Positions 24,521 to 33,760 of a stretch of 64,000 nucleotides of DNA are shown one piece after another. The position numbers and the translations under genes were made by a program. Each line of letters begins with the position of its first letter. The stretch's first letter is position 1. A model generated the notes under the pieces. The model made no database searches and was not told the DNA's origin. It worked only from the letters and a program-made list of their open reading frames with translations. Source of the stretch: Reticulitermes speratus (Eukaryota > Arthropoda > Insecta > Blattodea > Rhinotermitidae). The stretch is taken from assembly GCA_021186555.1 (NCBI GenBank), contig JAJKFL010000013.1, forward strand, positions 28,166,743 to 28,230,742. The letters are read 5' to 3'.

Positions 24521-25380
24521 GTGCCCAGGTATGCGGTTGCCAAATCATACTTGGTCAGCTTGAATGACGTAACCTTTGTTTTCACCCGTATCCACGAACA
24601 TGTTTAGCCAATTAGTTTAGATTTACATGTTACTTACTTTTTTTATTCAGCCAATCAAGTTCGATCACTGTTTCTAACTGATCCCTGCTCTTACCATCTC
24701 CGCTCATAGTTTGTAGCTCTCATTGTTCTTATTCTGAGATCGATATGCAGTTAGGTAAGAGGATCAACTGGCCCTTCACTTGTTCATGCACTGCGTCGTC
24801 GGTGTTCTGACGTCACCACTTCATATCCCGGTCTGGGCTCCAAAGAGGTCACTGCAATCTCGTGATATTTAACTGACTGGAGATTTTGTCAGGATGATGG
24901 GAAGGGTGATACAGAGTAATACAGGCTGGCTAGTCTGTGCAGTGGAGAGCAAGGGCTTCACTGAGGGAATGTAACGTGAAATGATGTTTTATGACGCATG
25001 GCACAATCATTCAGTCTGTAGAAGGTAAATGACAGATGTACATTTTTTATTATTCATGAAGTGGTATTATTTAATTCAACACTGGTTTTCTCTTTGTTGC
25101 AGAAGCCGTGGTTCGAAACTTCTGTACCCAGTTCTTGATAGTGTTGTGATCAGACGTTATTTTTTAAAAACGTCTCTACGGCGAACGCATGGTGTACAGC
25201 CGATCACGGATCCATGTTTACTAAATGGCGTCCCTAGCTTAACTCTGTAACACAATTAGTTCTCCTTTCCGGGCCCACCATTATACTAGGTAAATCAAAA
25301 TGATGAATGAACTCTGCCCCTCTCTGTATTTTAGTCCTTGTAATTTTACTTATTTAAGAATTTCATTAAACTAAGGCTAC
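24521..25380. other. Unassigned intergenic DNA
   Basis: No gene or repeat recognised. An ORF at 25029-25250 (+) has no motif. Confidence 0.45.
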
Positions 25381-25441
25381 ATTACCCCAATACCATCCAA
25401 CAAATGCACAAGATTATTGACAAATATAAAATGTGTTTGAG

Positions 25442-25484
25442 CCCCTACATATGTTTCAGCAAACGAGTTGCCATCTTCAGGGGG
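25442..25484 (-). ncRNA. Hammerhead ribozyme motif, type I, minus strand
   Basis: On the minus strand: CCCC (25484-25481), CUGAAGA (25480-25474), extra U, helix II GGCAA/UUGCU (one G-U pair at its base), GAAA (25457-25454), helix III, GUA, then GGGG (25445-25442) pairing with CCCC as helix I. Core residues are intact. Confidence 0.6.
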
Positions 25485-25657
25485 TTTTTAGCAGTGAACT
25501 ATAAGAATGTTTTACATCCAAGTACACAATATAGTTATGAACGATACTATACTCGTATACTTGGATGTAAAACGTTCTTCTAATTCTCTATACAGAATGG
25601 CTATTAACCATACTATACACTTGGATATAAAAAGTTCTTGTAATTCTCTGCTAAAAA

Positions 25658-25700
25658 CCCCTTGAAGATGGCAACTCGTTTGCTGAAACATTTGTAGGGG
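25658..25700 (+). ncRNA. Hammerhead-like motif with C3-to-U change, plus strand
   Basis: Same layout as its minus-strand partner, but the core reads UUGAAGA (25662-25668). The invariant C3 has become U. GAAA (25685-25688) and GGGG (25697-25700) are kept. C3 forms part of the conserved core, so this copy is predicted inactive. Confidence 0.5.
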
Positions 25701-25833
25701 GCTCAAATACATTTTATATATGTCAATAATCTTGTGAATTTGTTGGTTGGTATTAGACTTATGATAAAATGCACGGTACCTACAAAAAATTGTCATTTTA
25801 GTACATTGTTTTAATAAAGGACTTCTCATTAAA

Positions 25834-26982
25834 TAAGTCGACTTTATTTCAAACAATCTTCTGCCGAAGATGCATATGACCCTTTTCCTCCCGAAGAGTA
25901 GGGGATTGACCGTTGACGAAAACTAACATGCCCGAAGTCAGACCAGCAACAGGCCATAAAGCAAGCGTCTCTACACCATGCTACTGGTTACTTTCAGGGA
26001 AACAAACATTCCTGACAGCAAGCATAAAATACACCACCCAAATTTTACTGGGTTCAATACATATCCAAAACAACCCCGGAAGGTAGTCTGCCTGGGGAGA
26101 GTTACGACACGTATTGAGTCAATACCAGGCGGAACAAGATAGCTAGCTACTGGGTCATCCACACGCCCACTACGGTACGTACGTACAAGAAAGAGCGCAG
26201 AAGAACCACTAGCTCCACCCGTCATAAACGTTTTACCAGCAAATAAGCCATGAAAGAAAATACTTAAGCAAAAAAATTGGGGGGGGGGGTGTCTGTTATA
26301 TCGCTTCCTCTGAGGTTGCAGAGTCAGGAAGAGATCTAACACACTGAGGGAACAATTGTTGCGTTACCAGACTATAGCTAACAAAGTACAGTTCTTTGTT
26401 CCCGAAATGCTTGTCCTTGGCCCATTATTAACCATCTGTTTCTCTCCCATTTACTCGAAATCGCGCTGCAGGTACTAAACGAAAGGAAAATGCGCAGCCG
26501 CTCTAAATCTGGCATAATGGACGAGCAAACACAGCAAGACAGCCTAAAAAATTTCAGTTTGATACAGACGGTACAACATAGCGGACGCCACCGGTAATTT
26601 AGTGACACCGTGGAAACGGGTATGTTGTACGTGTTTATGATTGAGACGCCAAACATAAGAGCATAAAACTGATATTAACATACAAATGAACAACTTTGCA
26701 ATAAGGAAAATATAGATACAGTCCTAGAAATTAAAAAACTCCACAGGCACAAGTGACTTTACGGCGAACACAGCAGACGGGAGTGCGACAGTGAGGAGTC
26801 CATCACTGGCACGGAAATTACGAAAATAAATCCAAGATGAGTCTGCACCAGTAAGCTAGAAACTAAAACATAACTAAGGCAGAATAAAATGGTATGTCCA
26901 GTGTCCTTCATAGGGCTCATGAAAAGAGGAAACACTGACAGTAAATAAGAACACAAAAGTGCAACTAATGTAGGAAGTTAAA
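25834..26982. other. Unassigned intergenic DNA
   Basis: Three minus-strand frames (25971-26342, 26378-26656, 26759-26956; 123, 92 and 65 codons) are open but show no motif I recognise. A run of G at 26280-26289 disrupts the first. Not called as genes. Confidence 0.4.
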
Positions 26983-26984
26983 TA

Positions 26985-27169
26985 GAGTCGAACTATGTTA
27001 AAACGTCATGGAAGGGACTGAATATTTTGTGTCGTTATAAACGAGTGTTGTTATAACCGAGGAGTGTAATGTTATGGTTAACGGGGAAGAATTAATTTGT
27101 ACCACAGAATATATGACGTTATAGAATAGGTGTCGTATAAACCGATGTCATTATAACCGGGTTCGACTG
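26985..27169. mobile_element. MITE-1, Tc1/mariner-type non-autonomous element
   Basis: Ends read GAGTCGAA on the left and TTCGACTG on the right, flanked by TA on both sides (26983-26984 and 27170-27171). The interior (GGGACTGAATATTTTGTGTC, GTTGTTATAACCGAG, TAATTTGTACCACAGAATAT) recurs almost unchanged at 49.02-49.20 kb and, more diverged, at 49.22-49.40 kb. TA duplications and CAGTCGAA-type ends indicate the Tc1/mariner superfamily (pogo/Tigger-like is my guess). It is 185 bp and non-coding. Confidence 0.75.
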
Positions 27170-27171
27170 TA

Positions 27172-27648
27172 ATTCGTAAACCCTTATTGGCAAATAAAGC
27201 ACTTTTGTACCAACTTAACACAGAACTGATGACAAAAAGTTTTCAAAGAAAGACACACACGCACACACATAAAGTCTTAGACTGAAAACAGGACAAATGT
27301 AACATTGCGCAGAATAACAACATGTAAGTGACCAAAACTTATTAGATAGAATTTTACACGTAAAACATGTATTGTTTGTGTGTGTGACAAAATGGCCTTG
27401 ATATGGTCCTAGACTGAAGTATGTCAGGCGGAAGTATCTATGATTAAACTTCATTTGATGTATTCTATATTATTCATGTATACATAAACTTGTATAATTC
27501 AATGATGTGATGCATAGCTGACACAAAATATCGTGTTGACAGAAACAAAGCCGCAAATGGGAAATTAAATATAATGTATAAAAGTAATAGACTATCAATC
27601 ATACACGGCGTTACGGCGCAATATCCCCCAGCAGTCCAAATGTTGTAT
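27172..27648. other. Unassigned intergenic DNA
   Basis: A small CA-rich patch (27252-27270). The 79-codon minus frame here has no motif. Confidence 0.45.
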
Positions 27649-28060
27649 AATTACGTGTGTGTATGTGTGTGTATATATGTACGTATACATGTGTGTACGT
27701 GTGTGTATGTGTGTGTATATGTATGCATACATATATGTATGTGTGTATTTGTGTATATATGTATGTATACATGTGTGTACGTGTGTGTATATGTGTATGT
27801 ATGTATGCATGTATGCATACATGTGTGTACGTATGTGTATGTATTTATGTATACATGTGTGTACGTGTGTGTATATGTGTATGTATGTATGCATGTATGC
27901 ATACATGTGTGTACGTATGTGTATGTATTTATGTGTACATGTGTGTACGTGTGTGTATGTGTGTATGTACTTATGTAGGTATACATGTATGTACATGTGT
28001 GAGTATGTGTGTGTATACATGTGTGTATGTGTGTGTATATATATGTATGTATGTGTAAAT
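27649..28060. repeat. TG/TA-rich satellite with 84-bp higher-order unit
   Basis: Made almost wholly of TGTG, TGTA and TGCA steps. The landmark ATACATGTGTGTACGTG recurs at 27767, 27851 and (as GTACATG...) 27935, an exact 84-bp period, so this is more than a simple dinucleotide tract. Because TG/TA strings rarely make stops and 84 is divisible by 3, five or more overlapping frames of 130-187 codons stay open on both strands. Their Tyr/Val/Cys or Thr/His/Tyr composition marks them as artefacts. Confidence 0.9.
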
Positions 28061-29844
28061 ACATCCAGAACATGGAGCACCGAAAGGAATACAAAAGTTA
28101 AACAGCACGCAGTACCACTGTCCATAAGTTCTGCCAACACACCAGTGCACATTTTCATACTTATACACGGAAACTGGTCAATACAATTTTATTCAGAACT
28201 TTGATGTAATGTAATACCTTTATGCGCTCCCAGATTTGCAATCTGCATATCAGAATTAAGCAAAAAACGTTGGTTTTCTTTTATGTTACCGCAATTTGTA
28301 ACCAAGTAGTTGTTTGTCTCTATGGAGGATTTTCAAGTACAAGCAACATCGCACAGAGATTTAGAACTGGCGTATGGAGGGCTATTTAAAAACATTACAT
28401 AGACATAATGCTTGTCCCTCCACTGTCGTGTACCCGCGTCCTCTCTAGATACGTTCCTGATGTGATGGCGAATACTGGCATGACCTCTGATTATGTATGT
28501 ATGTGCCCTTCTACACGTACGTGTACTTTCTGTCTTCCCTGACCGCAGGCCTCTTAAGCTGATAACATCGGTTATCTTCCTTGTGATAGGCAAGACTGCG
28601 TGGGAAATTCAAAAGATAATGGGATGTTACATTTGTGAGAATTTTTCCAATACAAAAGCGAGGCATGTACTGAGGACGGCACGACGTACGAGCGTGGATT
28701 CGGTGCTCAGATACTATGCACAGCTCGCAAATATGCACCAATCCCTGACGATGTATAGTCAGAATCTTCAGGGCGAGTAATTTAACCGCCAACTGCAAAT
28801 TCGGGAACATTGAAAGATTACTGTGAGGTACGTCTATAAGGTTTCTTTATTCTTCTGCTGAAACTAGTCTATATCCGTCAAGATACCCGGGTCTCTTATC
28901 TCGTTTCGCTACTTCACACTCCATTCTTGTCGCAACTCTGGACATATGCTTTGTAAACCTCTCGCTTTGAATAGTTATGCAACATATCCCCTTTGTCGTT
29001 ATAAAATCACCTGTTTTGTCTTTAAATACTGGACAGACGGTTGTTACATCGGACAAAGGAATTACAGTGCAAATCAAAATAAAAGTTTCTTTGGAAATAC
29101 AAAACTTTTGCCCACATACACCTATCTTCTGATGCCTGCAAGAAAGACATACTTCATTTGATTCCGAAAAAGCCAGCAGATTGTACAGCCTAGCAGTCCG
29201 TCTCCATCCCATAGATTCAAAGGAAAACGGACTGATGTATAATACACAAGCCCAATATATAATATTTAACTAATGGGAAAGTCCCCTGTAATGTAGACGT
29301 GCCATGACGTTATGTATCATGTGTGCTGACACGTCTCATCAAGAAACAACTTAAGCTTCACAAAGCCTTTTTCCATCAGCGAAACAGAATGTAGCTTACA
29401 TGCAAAGTCATTTCTAAATACTTCTTTCGCTCAGTTCCAATGGGCTCACAAAGAAATTCAGGCTTGTCACGTCACCCACTAAATCCTATTATTATGACTT
29501 CCAAACCCATCCACGTACTTCAGTGGAATTCCACGACTTCCGAATGGTATAGCACTATCACGCACAGTCCAGCCATTTTAATTTACAAAAGCCAGAACTA
29601 GTGTCGCAAGTTATAGTGCTGCAAACTCTCATTAGATTAGACAATCAAGAGTGTAACAGCTGTACTCACAGATAAATAAACTGTACGCTTCGAAAGCAGA
29701 CACCTGAAGTTTCGGTTAGAGGAGTGTATTCTATTGTCCTGATGATGCGTATATCCAAGTATCTGAAAAGGACGAAAACAAATTTATAATTCGGAAAATA
29801 AAGTACTTGACTTTTAGTTTTGTATAGGTCTGTCACACTACATA
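28061..29844. other. Unassigned intergenic DNA
   Basis: Overlapping open frames on opposite strands at 28333-28810 and 28847-29212 (up to 121 codons) show no motif. A CTGATGATGCG string at 29738 was examined as a hammerhead and rejected. Confidence 0.4.
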
Positions 29845-30238
29845 AATAAAATGCTGAGGGTGTTTAGAAACAGGGTACTGTGGAGAGCATTTGGCTCTAA
29901 GAAAGAGGGAGTAACAGGAAGAGGAAAGAATTATATAATGAAGACGTTCATAGTTTGTATACTTTAAACAGTGTTATTTTGGCAACCAAATCACACATGA
30001 GTAGATGGGAAGGGGCATGTGAGACACACGAAATAACTGAGAAATATATTCAAATATTGTAACTGTAATCCTGTAGGTAAGAGACCAATTGGGAGAAACA
30101 TGCTTAGACGGAAGGAAAACATACAAATTGATCTAACCTACGCAGTATATGAGCTTCTGAACTGGATTCATCTGGCTCAGGTTAAGGACGAGTGGCCAGC
30201 CCTCGTAAATAATGCATTGAACCCTCGAGTTCCATAAA
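29845..30238 (+). pseudogene. RTE-like LINE 3' end, frameshifted and interrupted
   Basis: The plus-strand reading KMLRVFRNRVLWRAFGSKKE is followed by GKRPIGRNMLRRKENIQIDL and then WIHLAQVKDEWPALVNNALN, ending in RVP before a TAA. This is the same C-terminal tail as the minus-strand copy at 50.4 kb ([20 protein letters not shown]), here keeping the D-W-ALVN block. Several stops and frame changes lie between the blocks. The copy lacks the catalytic domain and is dead on arrival (5' truncated). It is the most complete C-terminus among the remnants. Confidence 0.65.
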
Positions 30239-30368
30239 AGGAAGGGTATTTCTTGACCAGCTGTTCTACTGTTAGCTTCTCAAGACGTATTCTGCTCCAC
30301 ATAGCAATTCAAGTGGCAATGCATATATGCGTCATTATGAAGCACAAGAGAAGGTTCCTTTAAGTCAC

Positions 30369-30615
30369 CCTGTCGTGCCATGACTCAGTGGGTTAATCGC
30401 CAACTTCGAACCGCGGAGGTGAGGGTTCTATCCAAGTCTAGTCCATGTGGGATTTGAGGTGGACGAATTGGCACTGGGACAGATATTTTTCCAAACACTC
30501 TACTTTTCCCCTGTCGGTATCATTTCATCAAAACTCCATACTCGGTTTTTCATTCATCCACCACCGACGCTATACTGCACAGAAGATGTCGCTATAAAAA
30601 CACTTCTCTCTCACA
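30369..30615 (+). mobile_element. tRNA-headed SINE, family C
   Basis: Head: GTGCCATGACTCAGTGGGTT (A-box-like) and GAGGGTTCTATCC (B-box-like, about 30420-30432). Body: CATGTGGGATTTGAGGTGGA, TTGGCACTGGGACAGAT, TTTTCCCCTGTCGGTATCAT. The same order occurs on the minus strand at 37.74-38.02 kb. The 133-codon frame starting at 30447 lies in and beyond the SINE body and is not taken as a gene. Confidence 0.65.
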
Positions 30616-32015
30616 CCTCCAGTATTCCTGAAAGACCATTCCTTCAATTCAGTCTCTCACTAAACACACGACACAAAAGAATAACCGCGCACATGTCATT
30701 TACATTATACATATTTAGTTATTACCTCATTTCTTCATTTGTTTATGGTAATATAAGACATCCTTCAACTCAGCTAAAAATTTCATATCCGCTACGTTTC
30801 TCCTTCATGCTGTTTTTGTTAAGGTCCAATTCACACACACACATATAGCAGTCTTGTATTACTATTATTTAATATAGTTCCAACAATCCTTCCTTGTTAC
30901 GTGTCTTAAATGTGTGTCCAGCTCTTCCACATATGTACTGTTTGTAGCTCTATAGGCTAAGTCATCACTATTTATATACGATAAACTACAGCCCACGAAC
31001 ATACAAGACATTTTACAGTGCTTAAGGAAAAGATTGGGTTGGTCTTTAGGTACCACCGATAAATAAAGGCAACTTCATGGCTACATAAGAAATAAAAAGT
31101 GCAACATTTCTCCATACAGGAGCTTACTAGTAGCTATGTACTGGCTGTATTAACATTGTTTTCAGCGTGGATGTAAATGCAGTACGTTATGTAGGGTTAA
31201 ACTCGGCGAAACCAAATTTACTATACAAACGTGGGAGATAAGGTTACATGTCAAAACGAAGAGTAAAGGCGAAAAAATATAATATGATTTAGAAACTGAC
31301 ACAAGGTTTCAGATATACAGAAACGACACAGCAAATATTCAAGATAATCAGTTTAAAATACACTTGAGCATTCTACGTTTATATTTGCAGTCTGCCAATT
31401 TATTTAATAGTGTTCCATAAACTTCGAACAATAACGTACTTTACATAATTGTACAGTAACAGCAACACACTTACTCATATGATTAAGGCCTACAGATGCT
31501 TTATCACCTAAAATCGTCTAAATAAGTAAAGACAGACACGTAAATATCATACTTTCTACAGACGTATTGGACAGCTGTAAAACTCAGGACTATACTGCCG
31601 CTAGCTACTGTTTTTCTGCATTCGATATTTGAGGCGACTTTACAAATTCGGTAGAATATTACAAAATTTAATTTTAAAGCGATGAAGTGGAAATGAACTA
31701 GAAATTAATTTATGTGTGACCAGGAAAGAAACTCCGCTAAAATAAAATTTTTCTTGTTTGTATAAGGCCTTGTGTAAACGTCGCCGAAATAAGTTCACAG
31801 AAGTTCAATAGGCATGATGTAAGTCACACATAAGTAACAATAACAGAGATCTTGAGAAGCTAGTCTCAACTTTAAAGTAGCAGTAGCATTCTAAGAAAAA
31901 TATAGCCTCTGTCAGTATAAGCCAAATGTTGAAAAAGTCTGATAAATCATCATATTGAAACCTATGCGGAGCCACTTCATTCCAAACAAAATCACAACCT
32001 ACGCGTATTTCCCAT
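30616..32015. other. Unassigned intergenic DNA
   Basis: AT-rich, with no gene or repeat recognised. Confidence 0.5.
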
Positions 32016-32019
32016 TATG

Positions 32020-32055
<36 letters not shown>
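32016..32055 (+). repeat. (ATT)n microsatellite
   Basis: About twelve uninterrupted ATT trinucleotides. Confidence 0.95.
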
Positions 32056-32056
<1 letters not shown>

Positions 32057-32675
32057 GCAGGAGCGCATCCAGCGGAATTTCTTATCCCTTTGGCGTAGTT
32101 TTTCTCTATAATTTACAGTATACGTTCTGAATTATCTGAAATTTCATACCTTGGGTGTTAGGAGGCGTCACTAATAAAGGCCTTTTCTAATCAATGTCTA
32201 TAGTGGATTAAAATTCCGCTCTTATTTGTTGGAAAGTCAGAGATTTTACTTTATTTAATGTCGATTTTAACCGTTGCTACTGCCCCCCAGATGCCCTTCA
32301 GCGGCTATTGCGATCAGTAGCAATATTGGTATGTTCAATGGAAGGTCTGTTTTGCTTAACGGTTTGTTAAATTAATTATACTAATTATAGGCATTAACAT
32401 TTGTTGTGTTTGTATTGTTATTTTTCTTTGTGTTTATCATTTTTCACGTGTTTATGTTTGTGGTTATTTATTTAACGTACTTTCTCTTATGTTCCCGCGC
32501 TCTGCCTGTACCTGGCTGTTGTGACAGCAAATTATTAATAAAAACAGAATTTAATTATTATTAATTTCAGCACAGTGATTCAATGCATCAATTAGTAGCA
32601 GATGAGTTATTTTGTACCATAATTATTACCTTAATTGATCCCATATATTTGCTGAGATAAAGAACTTCACCACGA
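32056..32675. other. Unassigned DNA upstream of the tandem array
   Basis: No coding potential recognised. AT-rich, ending directly at the first unit of the 83-bp array. Confidence 0.45.
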
Positions 32676-33760
32676 CTAGAACTAACTTAACATTGCTGAA
32701 CCTTGAGGTTACGTAACTATAAACCGAACGGTTCAGAATACACACGAACAAGCTTAATCTAACAAACAAAAAACTAACTTAACATTGCTGAACCTTAAGG
32801 TTACGTAACTATAACGAACGTCAGAAACACAAAGACACAAGCTTAACTAACAAGAACTAACTTAACATTGCTGAACCTTGAGGTTACGTAACTATAACGA
32901 ACGTCAGAGACACAACGACACAAGCTTAACTAACAAGAACTAACTTAACATTGCTGAACCTTGAGGTTACGTAACTATTAACGAAATACGTCAGAAGAAA
33001 CACAACGACACAAGCTTAACTAACAAGAACTAACTTAACATTGCTGAACCTTGAGGTTACGTAACTATAACGAACGTCAGAAACACAACGACACAAGCTT
33101 AACTAACAAGAACTAACTTAACATTGCTGAACCTTGAGGTTACGTAACTATAACGAACGTCAGAAACACAACGACACAAGCTTAACTAACAAGAACTAAC
33201 TTAACATTGCTGAACCTTGAGGTTACGTAACTATAACGAACGTCAGAAACACAACGACACAAGCTTAACTAACAAGAACTAACTTAACATTGCTGAACCT
33301 TGAGGTTACGTAACTATAACGAACGTCAGAAACACAACGACACAAGCTTAACTAACAAGAACTAACTTAACATTGCTGAACCTTGAGGTTACGTAACTAT
33401 AACGAACGTCAGAAACACAACGACACAAGCTTAACTAACAAGAACTAACTTAACATTGCTGAACCTTGAGGTTACGTAACTATAACGAACGTCAGAAACA
33501 CAACGACACAAGCTTAACTAACAAGAACTAACTTAACATTGCTGAACCTTGAGGTTACGTAACTATAACGAACGTCAGAGACACAACGACACAAGCTTAA
33601 CTAACAAGAACTAACTTAACATTGCTGAACCTTGAGGTTACGTAACTATAACGAACGTCAGAACACAACGACACAAGCTTAACTAACAAGAACTAACTTA
33701 ACATTGCTGAACCTTGAGGTGACGTAACTATAACGAACGTCAGAGACACAACGACACAAA
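32676..33760 (+). repeat. 83-bp tandem array, 13 copies, with a palindromic GTTACGTAAC in each intact unit
   Basis: The landmark CATTGCTGAA occurs at 32691, 32783, 32866, 32949, 33039, 33122, 33205, 33288, 33371, 33454, 33537, 33620 and 33702. Spacing is 83 bp except 92 and 90 at the left side and 82 at the right end. Central units are almost identical, while the first units and the last are diverged, the usual pattern of homogenisation from the middle. Each unit holds GAGGTTACGTAACTATAACG and AAGCTTAACTAACAAG. The 10-bp palindrome GTTACGTAAC is intact in 12 units; the last reads GTGACGTAAC. TTACGTAA is the consensus for PAR-type and NFIL3/vrille-type bZIP proteins (known family binding preference), but binding here is only inferred. 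Confidence 0.95.

Larger units (their letters stand above)
25381..25790 (-). mobile_element. Short hairpin retroelement with head-to-head hammerheads (copy D)
   Basis: Inverted arms of about 100 bp (left about 25391-25494, right about 25646-25752) each carry a hammerhead-type core. The inner spacer holds two partial tandem copies with a 60-bp period (ACTTGGATGTAAAACG at 25559, ACTTGGATATAAAAAG at 25619). The one-sided terminal motif ATGCACGGT (25770-25778) matches copies A-C. Flanking TCATTAAA at 25363-25370 and 25826-25833 could be a short target duplication, but this is weak, so the boundaries are uncertain. Confidence 0.6.

Noticed and set aside
25971-26342. 123-codon minus-strand frame as a gene
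   Set aside because: No recognisable domain. It contains a long G run, and nothing continues it on either side.
27595-28204. Open frames of 133-187 codons on both strands
   Set aside because: All fall in the TG/TA satellite. Composition is pure repeat and overlapping frames are equally open.
29735-29790. CTGATGATG followed by GAAAAC as a hammerhead
   Set aside because: No helix II can be formed between the two parts, and there is no NUH triplet or helix I.
30447-30848. 133-codon plus-strand frame
   Set aside because: Begins inside the family C SINE body and runs into unrelated AT-rich DNA.
32676-33760. Regular repeats resembling a CRISPR array
   Set aside because: The whole 83-bp unit is repeated, with no variable spacers. 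Surrounding sequence is clearly eukaryotic.
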